Of a DNA stretch of 64,000 bases, positions 8,196 to 17,561 are shown piece by piece. Position 1 is the stretch's first letter, and every line of letters begins with the position of its first letter. The notes under the pieces were generated by a model, which had not been told where the DNA came from, did not search any database, and was given only the letters and a program-made list of their open reading frames with translations. The translations under genes and the position numbers were made by a program. Origin of the DNA: Sporosarcina sp. FSL K6-2383 (lineage in GTDB: Bacteria > Bacillota > Bacilli > Bacillales_A > Planococcaceae). Location: NCBI RefSeq assembly GCF_038618305.1, contig NZ_CP152017.1, positions 1,899,501 through 1,963,500 of the forward strand, in the 5' to 3' direction.

Positions 8196-9074
8196 ATGTT
8201 GTACTGGATTGACAAGAATGTGAAATGGATTTACCCTCTGCCGGCGGTTTTATTTGTTGGCTTGATGATGATTTTTCCGATAGGCTATACGTTTTGGCTA
8301 AGTTTCCATGAATGGAGCATGTCGAATATTACGCCTCCTTTATGGGTCGCCCTCGATAACTATATGTCTCTCTTTAAAGACGAGCTGTTTCGTGAGTCGC
8401 TTTGGATTACGTTTTATTTTACCGTTGTTGCTGTCGGGGTGCAGACGGTGCTCGGGATTCTCCTTGCTCTATTGATGAACAAACATATTATTGGTAAGGG
8501 CCTTGTCAAGACACTTTTTCTTCTTCCTATGATTGCGACACCAGTGGCTGTTGGCTTAGTTTGGGTCTTGATTTACGAACCTAATGTTGGCGTTGCGAAT
8601 ATCTTTTTGCAGGCACTCGGTTTGCCGGTACAGGAATGGCTTGCATCCCCCGACCTTGTAATCCCGTCCTTAATCCTGATTGATGTATGGGAATGGACGC
8701 CGATGATTGCCCTTATCGTCCTTGCAGGTCTAGTTTCCTTGCCTAAAGATCCTTATGAAGCGGCCATTGTGGATGGGGCTAGCGGTTTTCAGGTTTTTTG
8801 GAATATCACTCTGCCGTTATTGAAGCCGGCTATTTACTCAGCTGTACTACTTCGTTTAATTGATGCGTTGAAAACATTTGATATTATCTATGCGACGACG
8901 CAAGGGGGACCGGGAACCTCATCCCAAACGCTGAATATTTACGGGTATGTGTTAGGGTTTCAATATTTCCAAATCGGGAAGGCATCCGCTTTATTGATGG
9001 TGTTTTTTGCGATTGTTCTCTCTCTTAGTATTCTGGTAATCTCCTTACGTAAAAAGGCAGGTGCTGCATTATGA
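8196..9074 (+). CDS. Sugar ABC transporter permease (MalF-type)
   Basis: This inner-membrane protein of 292 residues has six hydrophobic segments. It has the permease EAA loop DPYEAAIVDGASGFQVFWNI at about residues 187-206, which docks to the ATPase. TQGGPGTSSQTLNIY is typical of the MalF/LacF/UgpA family. AAAGGGGGAA precedes the start. The gene overlaps the next permease by four bases, so the two are translationally coupled. Confidence 0.93.
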   Translation: MLYWIDKNVKWIYPLPAVLFVGLMMIFPIGYTFWLSFHEWSMSNITPPLWVALDNYMSLFKDELFRESLWITFYFTVVAVGVQTVLGILLALLMNKHIIGKGLVKTLFLLPMIATPVAVGLVWVLIYEPNVGVANIFLQALGLPVQEWLASPDLVIPSLILIDVWEWTPMIALIVLAGLVSLPKDPYEAAIVDGASGFQVFWNITLPLLKPAIYSAVLLRLIDALKTFDIIYATTQGGPGTSSQTLNIYGYVLGFQYFQIGKASALLMVFFAIVLSLSILVISLRKKAGAAL

Positions 9075-9895
9075 ATAAACGGAAGAAAAACACGATGAAA
9101 TTGATTTCTACGAATATAGCAATTTACGTCATTCTAATTCTCTTCATCTTGCCGTTTCTTTGGATGATTTTGGCTTCATTTAAAACCCAGCAACAGATTT
9201 TGGATACATCCAATCTCTTCGGTTTTACGCCAAACTTTGATAACTATATAAGCGTATTTACTAAATATGAGTTTATGGATTTCATCGTTAACTCGTTTCT
9301 TATAGCAGTGGCATCCACCTTTTTAGGTCTTTTACTTGGATTACCGGCCGCTTATGCCATTGCAAAATATAAACAAAACGGACTGGGTTTGTTGATTTTA
9401 ATTGCTCGAATTGTTCCAGGAATTTCGTTCTTGATTCCTTGGTTTATCATTTTTTCAAGGCTAGAACTCATCGATACATATACAGCTTTGACGCTTAGTC
9501 ATACGCTCGTAACGATGCCATTCATCATTTGGGTAATGATTCCTTTTTTCGAAAGTATGCCGGGGGAATTGGAAGAATCAGCGAGAATCGACGGTTGTAC
9601 GACTACGGGTGCCTTTCTTCGAGTAATTTTACCCATTTCTGGTCCTGGAATAATCACATCCTCTATTCTAGCCTTTATTTTTTCGTGGAACAATTTTATG
9701 TTTTCGCTTATTCTTGCGGGAGAAAAGACCAAAACCCTGCCAATCGCGGTATTTAATTTCCTTTCCTATTCCGACATTAACTGGGGAGGTTTAATGGCTG
9801 CATCTGTGATCATCACATTGCCTGTGCTCGTCATAGCATTAATCATGCAGCGCTTCATTATCGCAGGTTTGACCGGTGGGGCAGTCAAAGGGTAA
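9071..9895 (+). CDS. Sugar ABC transporter permease (MalG-type)
   Basis: The 274-residue second permease has six membrane segments and an EAA loop in the form LEESARIDGCTTTGAFLRVI. It ends in FIIAGLTGGAVKG, the usual MalG-family C-terminus. It overlaps the preceding gene in an ATGA junction. No ATPase gene follows, so the complex presumably uses a shared ATPase such as MsmX encoded elsewhere. Confidence 0.93.
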   Translation: MNKRKKNTMKLISTNIAIYVILILFILPFLWMILASFKTQQQILDTSNLFGFTPNFDNYISVFTKYEFMDFIVNSFLIAVASTFLGLLLGLPAAYAIAKYKQNGLGLLILIARIVPGISFLIPWFIIFSRLELIDTYTALTLSHTLVTMPFIIWVMIPFFESMPGELEESARIDGCTTTGAFLRVILPISGPGIITSSILAFIFSWNNFMFSLILAGEKTKTLPIAVFNFLSYSDINWGGLMAASVIITLPVLVIALIMQRFIIAGLTGGAVKG

Positions 9896-10089
9896 CTTAT
9901 GTAGCTGACACTTCGCTTTCAATACTAAAACATTTGCTAATTCAATTTTGAATATCTTGTTCATAGTAATACTTGAAGAAAGTATCTATACATTTCAATC
10001 CTCCTATCTAATTGGAGTGTTAGTAGAGCCAGATATCTTAATTTCATGATAAAATAGACATACTTTAATTTAGAAAGGAAGTGTTCTTG

Positions 10090-10719
10090 GTGAAATCACC
10101 ATTTACATTTACGCATACAACACCAACAGCGGAGTCGGGAAAGCAACCTGCTATTTTTTTATTACATGGCATGGGGAGTAACGAAGAGGATTTGCCACAG
10201 CTTGTCCAAGATTTTAAAGATAGCCACCATATATTTAGTTTGCGTGGTCCTATTGTATCGAAACCGGGTTATTCCTATTTTACAATTGAAGAGATAGGAA
10301 AGCCGATTCGCTCGGTATTTGATGAAGTGCTAACGTATATTCAATCTTTTATTCACGAGGCGATTGCGGAATTTGGGCTAGATGAGGAGCAAATCTACAT
10401 ACTTGGATTTAGTCAGGGTGCGATCCTTGCTCAGTCTTTAGCGGTAACAATGGGCGACGTAATACGTGGCGTTGTAGCATTGAGTGGCTATGTGCCAGAT
10501 TTTGTGAAGACGGATTATGAAATTCGTGCAGTCGATCATTTGAACATCTTTATTTCACATGGAGAGTATGATTACATCATTCCGCCACATTGGGGGAGGG
10601 AGAGTAAGGAGTACTTTGAATCGCTAGATGCCAATGTGACCTTTAAGTCATACAATGACGGTCATGGTGTCACGCCTGAGAATCATCAGGATCTAGTGGC
10701 GTTTTTGCGCCAATTTTGA
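10090..10719 (+). CDS. Alpha/beta hydrolase, phospholipase/carboxylesterase family
   Basis: This 209-residue cytosolic esterase has the lipase-like triad. The nucleophile is in GFSQGA, the aspartate lies in SHGEYDYIIPP and the histidine in NDGHGVTP. LLHGMGSNEEDL forms the oxyanion region. This pattern belongs to the phospholipase/carboxylesterase (YpfH/EstB-like) family. I chose the GTG at 10090, with AAAGGAAGTG at a proper distance; the GTG at 10081 abuts that site. It is a single gene closed by a terminator. Confidence 0.85.
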   Translation: MKSPFTFTHTTPTAESGKQPAIFLLHGMGSNEEDLPQLVQDFKDSHHIFSLRGPIVSKPGYSYFTIEEIGKPIRSVFDEVLTYIQSFIHEAIAEFGLDEEQIYILGFSQGAILAQSLAVTMGDVIRGVVALSGYVPDFVKTDYEIRAVDHLNIFISHGEYDYIIPPHWGRESKEYFESLDANVTFKSYNDGHGVTPENHQDLVAFLRQF

Positions 10720-10734
10720 ATAATGCACAAATTA

Positions 10735-10787
10735 AATTAGGCTACCATGACACCCTGTTTTATAGGTGTTAGGTAGCCTAATTTTAT
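10735..10787 (+). terminator. Intrinsic terminator of the esterase gene
   Basis: AATTAGGCTACC with CACC pairs with GGTG and GGTAGCCTAATT, followed by a TTTTATTT tract. Confidence 0.88.
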
Positions 10788-10859
10788 TTCAAGGATAAAT
10801 AGTAGGTATTAAAGTTTCAATTTCAACTCACCCTAAGCTATCTTGTTAAACACTGAAAA

Positions 10860-10938
10860 TTTACAAATATTAATATAAACCAGCTTGCTTTTAACGAAAT
10901 TTACAAAACCTTTACAAGAAACCAGTCGATAATTTACA
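10860..10938 (+). promoter_or_regulatory. Pho box upstream of pstS
   Basis: TTTACA occurs at 10900, 10911 and 10933, starts 11 and 22 bp apart, so all lie on one helical face. A degenerate TTTTAA lies at 10889 in the same phase, and another TTTACA at 10860 is out of phase. Repeated TT(A/T/C)ACA hexamers at 11-bp spacing are the known binding site of PhoP~P in Bacillus. The array ends about 170 bases before pstS. Confidence 0.8.
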
Positions 10939-11105
10939 TAAGGAATTTATTCTAGTAGTAGACAAAATGCGACATAGAAAAGACTTTATTCTTACTGAAC
11001 TAATGATTCTAGATAACCCACAGCAAAGGCATCCCCAAGCGCCGAGCGTTGTCGGAATGATTCTTTATGCTAATATACATAACCTATTTATCTTGGAGGT
11101 ACCAA

Positions 11106-11945
11106 ATGATCAGTTTGAAAAAAGTGAAAATGGGATTTCTAATGCTGTCTCTACTTACTGTACTCTCAGCATGTACAAGCGATGATAATACCGCACAATC
11201 GTCAAAAGGTAGCAACACAACAGTGGCTATTTCAGGATCAACATCCGTAGGACCGCTTGCTGAAAAATTAGCTCACAAATATTCAGAGCAAGATAATACA
11301 AATATTGAAGTCAATCAAATTGGTTCATCTGCGGGTATTACCAACGCAATCAGTGGAGTGTCTGAAATCGGCATGTCTTCACGTGATTTAAAGGAAGAAG
11401 AAGTAGCTAGTGGATTGAATGAGGTAGTTATTGCTTACGACGGAATTGTAGTCGTGACTCATCCAACTAACAAAGTAAAAGATCTTACGATGGAGCAAGT
11501 AAAGAAGATTTTTACTGGTGAAGTGACGAACTGGAAAGAACTTGGTGGAGATGATTTAGAAATTGTTGTTGTCTCTCGTGAGGATGGTTCAGGTTCGCGT
11601 GATGCTTTCCAAGAAATTGTAGATTACAGCTCTGGTGAATTAATCAGAAATGCAATTATCGCAAGTGGTAACGGCAATATTAAAACAACAGTTGGGAACA
11701 ATAAACATGCAGTGGGCTTTATTTCATTTGAATATATCGATGAATCCATTTCTACAATCGATATTAATGGAGTGGCAGCAAATGCAGAAAATGTACTAAA
11801 AGAACAATACAGTTTGTCTAGACCCTTCTTATTTGTCTATAAAGAAGGTCAATTAACAGATGCTGGTCAACGATTTATAGATTTTATCTTAAGTGAAGAT
11901 GGACAACTCATTGCAGCAGAAGCAGGAGCCATTCCTATAAAATAA
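11106..11945 (+). CDS. pstS: Phosphate ABC transporter substrate-binding lipoprotein PstS
   Basis: This 279-residue high-affinity phosphate-binding protein has a lipoprotein signal ending in LSAC. AISGSTSVGPLAEKLA and SREDGSGSRDAFQEI are the two phosphate-binding loops of the PstS family. GGAGG at 11094-11098 fixes the ATG at 11106; a longer frame from 11067 is not translated from a good site. It heads pstSCAB-phoU and should be induced by phosphate starvation through the Pho box upstream. Confidence 0.95.
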   Translation: MISLKKVKMGFLMLSLLTVLSACTSDDNTAQSSKGSNTTVAISGSTSVGPLAEKLAHKYSEQDNTNIEVNQIGSSAGITNAISGVSEIGMSSRDLKEEEVASGLNEVVIAYDGIVVVTHPTNKVKDLTMEQVKKIFTGEVTNWKELGGDDLEIVVVSREDGSGSRDAFQEIVDYSSGELIRNAIIASGNGNIKTTVGNNKHAVGFISFEYIDESISTIDINGVAANAENVLKEQYSLSRPFLFVYKEGQLTDAGQRFIDFILSEDGQLIAAEAGAIPIK

Positions 11946-11991
11946 AGAATGACAAAACATAATTTTGAGCGTGATTTTGGAGGAATAAAGT

Positions 11992-12906
11992 GTGTCTATC
12001 CTAACAACTAATAAGCAGGCCGTAGAAATTGGTAAAGTGAATAAAAGGAAGTATATGTTGGAGAAAGTGTCTTCAAAAATTTTCATGATTTGTGCACTTC
12101 TTTCAGTCATAACTTTATTGTTAATTATTGGATTTGTCTTTTACAAAGGAGCTCATCCTTTTGTAGCAGAGGGCTATAGCTTTATAGACTTTATTTTCGG
12201 TACTGATTGGGTACCAAGTGAAGATAAATTCGGTATTTTTCCAATGATTGTTGCATCCATTTATGCAACAATTGGAGCCTTAATTATCGGGGTTCCTATA
12301 GGTTTATTTACAGCTATTTTCTTAGCAGAAATTGCATCTAAAAGGGTAGCTAAAATAATTTCGCCAGCCATTCAATTGCTAGCGGGTATCCCATCTGTCT
12401 TATATGGTGTATTTGGCCTTGCCATCATTGTTCCATTTTTACAAGATACGTTTGGTTTAGTGAAAGGACAGAGCTTAATAGCTGTTATTCTTGTACTAGC
12501 CATCATGATGTTACCAACAATTGTGACTGTAGCAGAGACGGCGATTCGTGCTGTTCCTCAAACATATCGCGAGGGATCACTAGCACTTGGTGTATCCCAG
12601 ATCGGTACCATCTTCAAAGTCATTGTACCTGCAGCTAAATCGGGAATTATGACGGCAATCGTATTAGGTTTAGGTAGAGCAATCGGAGAAACGATGGCAG
12701 TTATCTTAGTAGCAGGTAATAGTTTAATCGTGCCTACAAGCCTAACAGACAGTGTTCGTCCACTGACGACAAATGTTGCATTGGAAATGGGCTATGCCTT
12801 CGGTACCCATCAAGAAATGTTATTTGCGACGGGAATTGTTTTATTCTCATTTATATTAATTTTGAATTTTGTATTAGCAAAAATAAGTGCGAAGGGTGGC
12901 AATTAA
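11992..12906 (+). CDS. pstC: Phosphate ABC transporter permease PstC
   Basis: This 304-residue integral membrane protein has six predicted helices. GIPSVLYGVFGLAIIVPFL and YREGSLALGVSQIGTIFKVI (the ATPase-docking loop) are hallmarks of PstC. The start is a GTG eight bases after GGAGG. The gene follows pstS by 46 bases and runs up to pstA. Confidence 0.95.
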   Translation: MSILTTNKQAVEIGKVNKRKYMLEKVSSKIFMICALLSVITLLLIIGFVFYKGAHPFVAEGYSFIDFIFGTDWVPSEDKFGIFPMIVASIYATIGALIIGVPIGLFTAIFLAEIASKRVAKIISPAIQLLAGIPSVLYGVFGLAIIVPFLQDTFGLVKGQSLIAVILVLAIMMLPTIVTVAETAIRAVPQTYREGSLALGVSQIGTIFKVIVPAAKSGIMTAIVLGLGRAIGETMAVILVAGNSLIVPTSLTDSVRPLTTNVALEMGYAFGTHQEMLFATGIVLFSFILILNFVLAKISAKGGN

Positions 12907-12907
12907 G

Positions 12908-13735
12908 ATGAGACAATTTAAAGATAACTTGTTACGTGGATTCTTATGGTTATCAGCTTTCTTATCGGTTGCTGTCCTCGTCATGATTGTAGGATTTATC
13001 TTTTATAAAGGATTTGGTTTAATAAGTTTCGACTTCATTTTTGGCGATTATTCACCAACTCGAGGCGGTGGGATTTGGCCAATGATTGTAACAACTGTCT
13101 ACACAATTGTTATTTCATTAGTCATCGCCACACCAATTGGAATTTTAGCGGCCGTTTACTTGCAAGAATATGCTAAGCAAGGACGATTAGTAAAAATTAT
13201 ACGTTTTGCAACAGAAAGTTTAACAGGAATTCCTTCGATTATTTATGGTCTTTTTGGTGCAGTATTCTTTGTAACAACGTTAAAGTTAGGGATGTCTATT
13301 ATTGCTGCATCATTAACCTTAGCGATTATTGTTTTACCTGTCATCATTCGGACAACAGAAGAAGCATTAAAAACAGTGCCGACTTCGTATCGGGAAGGTT
13401 CGTTAGCACTTGGCAACACGAAGCTACAAACCTTATACAAGGTGATTTTACCTACTGCAATGCCGGGAGTTCTATCTGGTATCATCCTCTCTATTGGACG
13501 AATTGTTGGAGAATCAGCTGCCATCTTCTTAACTGCTGGAACTGTTGCTGCCATGCCGGAGGGCATCTTTTCATCAGCTCGAACGTTAACAGTACATTCC
13601 TATCTAGTTACGCAAGAATCGGGAGACATTGAATTAGCTGCGGCAGTTGGCATTGTCCTAATCGTTATTATTTTAGCCATTAACCTCTCAGCAACGTATA
13701 TTTCGAAAAAATTAAATAAAGCGACCAACAAATAA
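12908..13735 (+). CDS. pstA: Phosphate ABC transporter permease PstA
   Basis: The 275-residue second permease of the phosphate importer has six hydrophobic segments, GIPSIIYGLFGAVFFV and YREGSLALGNTKLQTLYKVI. The ATG at 12908 starts one base after the pstC stop, with GGGTGG inside the end of pstC as its ribosome site. This suggests coupled translation. Confidence 0.95.
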   Translation: MRQFKDNLLRGFLWLSAFLSVAVLVMIVGFIFYKGFGLISFDFIFGDYSPTRGGGIWPMIVTTVYTIVISLVIATPIGILAAVYLQEYAKQGRLVKIIRFATESLTGIPSIIYGLFGAVFFVTTLKLGMSIIAASLTLAIIVLPVIIRTTEEALKTVPTSYREGSLALGNTKLQTLYKVILPTAMPGVLSGIILSIGRIVGESAAIFLTAGTVAAMPEGIFSSARTLTVHSYLVTQESGDIELAAAVGIVLIVIILAINLSATYISKKLNKATNK

Positions 13736-13794
13736 GAAGGTCGTCACATACATCAACGATCAAATAAAACCAAGTAGGGAAGGTATTATCGCAT

Positions 13795-14565
13795 ATGGAG
13801 AAACTTAAAGAAAGTACATCGAAAATTAATGTGAAAGATTTAAATTTATTCTATGGTGAGAAACAAGCGCTGTTTGGTGTAGATCTTGCTATTCATGAAA
13901 AACAGGTTACTGCTTTAATCGGTCCATCAGGTTGTGGTAAATCAACTTTTTTACGAACATTAAATCGCATGAATGATCTAATTGATGGTGTGAAAATTAC
14001 AGGTGAAGTAGTCATTGATGATGAAAGAATTTATCATTCAAATGATGTCATCAAATTACGTACAAAAGTGGGAATGGTTTTTCAAAAACCGAATTTATTC
14101 CCGATGAGTATTTATGATAATGTTGCTTATGGTCCAAGAGGACAAGGCATAAAAAATAAAAAAGAATTAAATAAAATTGTGGAAGAGAGTTTGCGTGGAG
14201 CAGCGATTTGGGACGAGGTAAAAGACCGTCTTAAAACATCAGCACTAGGTTTGTCTGGCGGTCAGCAGCAACGTGTTTGTATTGCACGTGCAATTGCGAT
14301 GAAACCAGATGTTATATTAATGGACGAACCTACTTCTGCACTAGACCCAATCTCTACGTTAAAAGTAGAAGAACTCATCTCAACCTTGAAAAAAGAGTTC
14401 ACAATTGTTATTGTTACTCATAACATGCAACAAGCTGCACGAATCTCTGATAAAACAGCGTTTTTCTTAAATGGTGAAATTGTTGAATACGATGATACTG
14501 ATAACATTTTCTCCACACCAAAAGATCAAAGAACTGAAGATTATGTAACGGGTCGATTCGGATAA
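13795..14565 (+). CDS. pstB: Phosphate ABC transporter ATPase PstB
   Basis: This 256-residue ATPase powers the PstCA channel. It has Walker [10 protein letters not shown] at about residues 42-50, the signature [17 protein letters not shown], Walker [14 protein letters not shown] and a switch histidine in VTHNMQQA. Only one pstB is present here, whereas B. subtilis has two tandem copies. It ends 14 bases before phoU. Confidence 0.96.
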   Translation: MEKLKESTSKINVKDLNLFYGEKQALFGVDLAIHEKQVTALIGPSGCGKSTFLRTLNRMNDLIDGVKITGEVVIDDERIYHSNDVIKLRTKVGMVFQKPNLFPMSIYDNVAYGPRGQGIKNKKELNKIVEESLRGAAIWDEVKDRLKTSALGLSGGQQQRVCIARAIAMKPDVILMDEPTSALDPISTLKVEELISTLKKEFTIVIVTHNMQQAARISDKTAFFLNGEIVEYDDTDNIFSTPKDQRTEDYVTGRFG

Positions 14566-14579
14566 TAGGGGGGTAACTA

Positions 14580-15239
14580 ATGGCTATGCGTGAAAACTTC
14601 GAGAAAAACTTAGAGGAATTAAAAAGTAAAATCACCGAAATGGGTGAACTATCCATTACTGCCCTAGAGAAATCCTTTAAAGCTTTGAAAACGCAAGATA
14701 TTGAGAGAGCTTTAAAAGTTATTGAGGGCGATACAACAGTTGATAATCTGGAAACGGAAATTAACCAGTTTGCTATCTGGATAATGGCGAAAGAAGCACC
14801 TATATCAAGGGATTTACGCCAGATTATTGGTGTACTTAAAATTTCGTCTGAAATTGAACGAGTTGCGGATTTCGCCGTGAATATTGCCAAAGCAACGATT
14901 AAAATTGGTCATACAAAATCTTTATTGGACATTACGCATCTAGAGAAGATGAAAGAATTATCCATTGAAATGCTCCGAAAAGCACTCCAATCTTTTTTAG
15001 AGGAAAATATCGCACTTGCTAAAGAAGTTGGCAACTTAGAGGATGAAGTGGACCAATATAGTGATGAAACCTATAAAGAATTGACTACTTATCTAAGTGA
15101 ACATCCAGAAGACACAAATCAGCTTGTGCAATTATTATTTGTCAATCGTTTTCTTGAGAGAACGGCAGACCATATGACAAATATCGCTGAAAGTGCGGCC
15201 TATCTGATTAAAGGTCAAATATATGATTTTAATTCATAA
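14580..15239 (+). CDS. phoU: Phosphate signalling protein PhoU
   Basis: The 219-residue protein consists of two repeated three-helix PhoU domains, each with the E-x-x-x-D-type metal-binding pattern (ERVADFAVNIAK and ERTADHMTNIAES). It connects the Pst transporter to phosphate signalling. GGGGGTAACTA precedes the ATG. It is the last gene of the pst operon and is followed by a very strong terminator. Confidence 0.95.
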   Translation: MAMRENFEKNLEELKSKITEMGELSITALEKSFKALKTQDIERALKVIEGDTTVDNLETEINQFAIWIMAKEAPISRDLRQIIGVLKISSEIERVADFAVNIAKATIKIGHTKSLLDITHLEKMKELSIEMLRKALQSFLEENIALAKEVGNLEDEVDQYSDETYKELTTYLSEHPEDTNQLVQLLFVNRFLERTADHMTNIAESAAYLIKGQIYDFNS

Positions 15240-15250
15240 AAATTAGTGAA

Positions 15251-15306
15251 CGGTACCCGTATCCAAAACAATTTCGAATTGTTTTGGATACGGGTACCGT
15301 TTTTTT
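15251..15306 (+). terminator. Strong terminator of the pst operon
   Basis: CGGTACCCGTATCCAAAACA and the next ATT (15251-15273) pair perfectly over 23 bp with 15277-15299, with a three-base loop and a run of seven T. Confidence 0.95.
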
Positions 15307-15647
15307 ATCGATAAGAGGTACTCACATAATTTGGATTTGTATGAGTACTCTAAATGGGTTTCTTTACACTCTCTTTATCCTTTTCCGGTCAAACTATTTT
15401 TACTTACCTCTTATTCTATACCTATCGGCAATGAAAGGATGATTGCATATGCTGGGAGTGATTCTTAAAACGACGAATGTATCAAAGATGTATGGGTAAC
15501 TCAAGGTCCCTGATAAAGAAGCAAGTGAATAATTGGACAGCCTATAGTCAAATAAACTATTTCAATAATAAATTTGTTCATATGTTAGAGAAGCAAGGTT
15601 GTAAAGCATATTTCAATCTGGCTAATAAATGGGGAGGAGGTTATGAA
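15307..15647. other. Intergenic region with a tiny ABC-ATPase-like relic and a coat-gene leader
   Basis: A 16-codon frame at 15449-15499 reads MLGVILKTTNVSKMYG and then stops. That is the typical N-terminus of an ABC-transporter ATPase, so it may be a gene relic. CATATGTTA at 15579-15587 fits the sigma-K -10 pattern CATAnnnTA and precedes the coat gene, but I see no matching -35 at the usual distance. Otherwise nothing recognisable. Confidence 0.35.
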
Positions 15648-16148
15648 ATGAGTAGCTGGAAATGTAGACGATGTAGTTATGAAAATATGGGTCCAGTAAA
15701 AAACTGCAATCGATGTAACAACTATCATTCTGAGGAGAGGACGCTGGAAGATAATCCTTACAATGACTTTAATGATGCGATGGTTTTTGAGGACATCGAT
15801 CAACTTGCATCCGTATATCAAAATTCCGATGAAGTCATATGGATTAAGGATTCTTGCAACATTAGCGTTCAAACAACAGATACGCAAGCATCGGTATCTC
15901 TTCAAGTTGGCTTACAACTTGCGATTGCTTTAGTTGTAAGTATCGCAATTGGTGACTCTGATCGGGGACAGGCTGTTGCACAAGACATCTTTCAGCAATT
16001 TAATGACGAACAAACGAATAAACAAAGGATCTATATTGATAACTCGAATGACGTTAATGTTGTGACTATTGATACAGACTTGGCTGTGAATATTCAGGCA
16101 TTGTTACAAGTGCTGGTTTCGTTAGTAGTTAGGTTAGATGTACTTTAA
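15648..16148 (+). CDS. CotX-family spore coat protein with an N-terminal zinc finger
   Basis: The 166-residue protein has two parts. Residues 3-22 read WKCRRCSYENMGPVKNCNRC, which fits the RanBP2-type zinc-finger pattern W-x-C-x2-C-x3-N-x6-C-x2-C. Residues 65-166 form a CotX domain built of two related halves (IKDSCNISVQTTDTQASVSL and IDNSNDVNVVTIDTDLAVNI), as in the insoluble coat proteins CotX/CotV of Bacillus. I chose the ATG at 15648, just after GGGGAGGAGG; the frame runs back to 15477 without family-like sequence. It is expected to be made in the mother cell late in sporulation. Confidence 0.85.
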   Translation: MSSWKCRRCSYENMGPVKNCNRCNNYHSEERTLEDNPYNDFNDAMVFEDIDQLASVYQNSDEVIWIKDSCNISVQTTDTQASVSLQVGLQLAIALVVSIAIGDSDRGQAVAQDIFQQFNDEQTNKQRIYIDNSNDVNVVTIDTDLAVNIQALLQVLVSLVVRLDVL

Positions 16149-16332
16149 TTTGATTCAGTAAACGTTTTTGTACCAAAAGTGAGTCGTCAGTTGCAGAAGT
16201 CCCCAAATTCCATGAGTAGCGGGATGAATGCTGGACAAGCATTCAATTCATTGTGGTTCAAACCCCAACTGCATGTCCTGCTTCTTTAGGCGCGAGGTGT
16301 AATAGATTTAACAACGAAAAGAGGTGGAAAAA
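16149..16332. other. Gap between the two CotX-type genes
   Basis: No gene is visible. GAGGTGG at 16321-16327 is the ribosome binding site of the next gene. A GGTTCAAACCCC run resembles a tRNA T-loop, but no acceptor or anticodon stem fits around it. Confidence 0.4.
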
Positions 16333-16761
16333 ATGAGTGGAAACAAATGGAGGGCATTAGATCATTGCAATAACAATAGAAGAAACAGCGCGGATGTTCA
16401 ACAAAATGGAGAACAATCAGTATCTAATAAGCAGCAATCTTATGAATGGATCGTCGTAAAGGATTCCGAACATATTGATATACACACAACAGATACACAA
16501 GCAGCATTGTCATTACAACTAGGAATTCAAGCCGCTATTGCAGCAGTCATTAGCATTACTATCGGAGATACAGTTCAAGGCAAAGCGGTCGCACAAGATA
16601 TGAAGCAATTTATAAAAACAAAACAACGAAACGTTCAAAAAACGATTGTTGAGGGATCAAGAAATATAACAGTTACAACAACCGATACTGACTTGGCAGT
16701 AAACATCCAAGCATTACTTCAAATCCTTGTTACTTTAGTAGCGAAGTTAGATGTTCTATAA
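16333..16761 (+). CDS. cotX: CotX-family spore coat protein
   Basis: This 142-residue coat protein has a hydrophilic, Asn/Gln-rich N-terminus (1-40) and a CotX domain with two similar halves: VKDSEHIDIHTTDTQAALSL and VEGSRNITVTTTDTDLAVNI, each followed by a hydrophobic stretch. It lacks the zinc finger of its upstream paralogue. The ATG at 16333 follows GAGGTGG; an in-frame GTG at 16324 overlaps that site. CotX/CotV proteins form the insoluble outer coat or crust of Bacillus spores. Confidence 0.88.
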   Translation: MSGNKWRALDHCNNNRRNSADVQQNGEQSVSNKQQSYEWIVVKDSEHIDIHTTDTQAALSLQLGIQAAIAAVISITIGDTVQGKAVAQDMKQFIKTKQRNVQKTIVEGSRNITVTTTDTDLAVNIQALLQILVTLVAKLDVL

Positions 16762-16995
16762 TTTACTGCTATATCAAATAGAACTACGGTGTATTAACTT
16801 CAAAAGAATATTTACTGAAAAATTTATGGTGAATTTTCACCAACGCAACAAATAAATTTCTTTGTTGCGTTGAATATTATTTATAATGTAATTCCGATAT
16901 AAAAGTGGGTGGGAATACGAAAATATTCCACGTCTCCTTTTAATTGATAGTTGCATATAAATAATACGAGAGATATCACAAGAAGGAGCGGTAGC

Positions 16996-17214
16996 TTGAG
17001 CGATTTACCTAAAAAGACGAATGCAATTTCCGACAAGGTTATTGATTTAATAGTAAGTAATACTCTAAGTAAAAACGGGGTAGATTTAGATGATGTAAAA
17101 GGGAAAATATCAGCTGAGGAAAAACAGTTACTTAAAGAGCTGGTAGAAGAACTGACTTTACAAGTCGATCAATTTGTTGATCAATCCACATCTCCGAAAA
17201 AGGATTCCAAATAA
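16996..17214 (+). CDS. CotW-like small spore coat protein
   Basis: This short acidic, helical protein has 72 residues. VIDLIVSNTLSKNGVDLDDV and ISAEEKQLLKELVEELTLQV resemble the core of B. subtilis CotW (..FSKHGVTKDKM..VSDEEKEMLLNLVKDL..) as I remember it. CotW is encoded next to CotV and CotX there, so the position supports the call. The start is TTG, 7 bases after AAGGAG (16983-16988). The frame extends back to 16951 without a better site. A terminator follows. Confidence 0.65.
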   Translation: MSDLPKKTNAISDKVIDLIVSNTLSKNGVDLDDVKGKISAEEKQLLKELVEELTLQVDQFVDQSTSPKKDSK

Positions 17215-17229
17215 AAATCTATATCACTT

Positions 17230-17255
17230 AAAATGCCACTAACACTGGCATTTTT
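17230..17255 (+). terminator. Terminator of the coat gene cluster
   Basis: AAATGCCA (17231-17238) pairs with TGGCATTT (17246-17253), followed by T residues. Confidence 0.8.
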
Positions 17256-17561
17256 AATTTGTGAATGTCTTTTACACTAAGACTTACAGAAAATGCCCCT
17301 AGTTTCATACTTCCACCTCCCAACAAATTAAAAACTTTACTTGTAATGTAGTATAAATGGGCATCCCGAAATACACAACATCCACGACAAGTTATGCAAC
17401 CTCACGTTTGCGAATAATTGGAACTCATAAAGTGATTCTAGATTTCCATCCAAAAATACGTGCTCATCCAAAAGCTGATGGAAATAGTAATAATACTTTC
17501 TTCCCCTATCCATTAAGTGATAGGATAATAGGAGTACAACTGTTAAAGTGAGGGGATTTCT
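17256..17561. other. Intergenic region before the Nudix gene
   Basis: A 64-codon open frame at 17357-17551 has no ribosome binding site and no recognisable sequence, so I do not call it a gene. GTGAGGGGA at 17548-17556 serves the Nudix gene. Confidence 0.4.

Noticed and set aside
16250..16280. Possible tRNA T-arm (GGTTCAAACCCC)
   Set aside because: No acceptor, D or anticodon stem can be fitted around it at normal spacing.
17357..17551. 64-codon open frame
   Set aside because: No ribosome binding site, no recognisable sequence, and low-complexity beginning.
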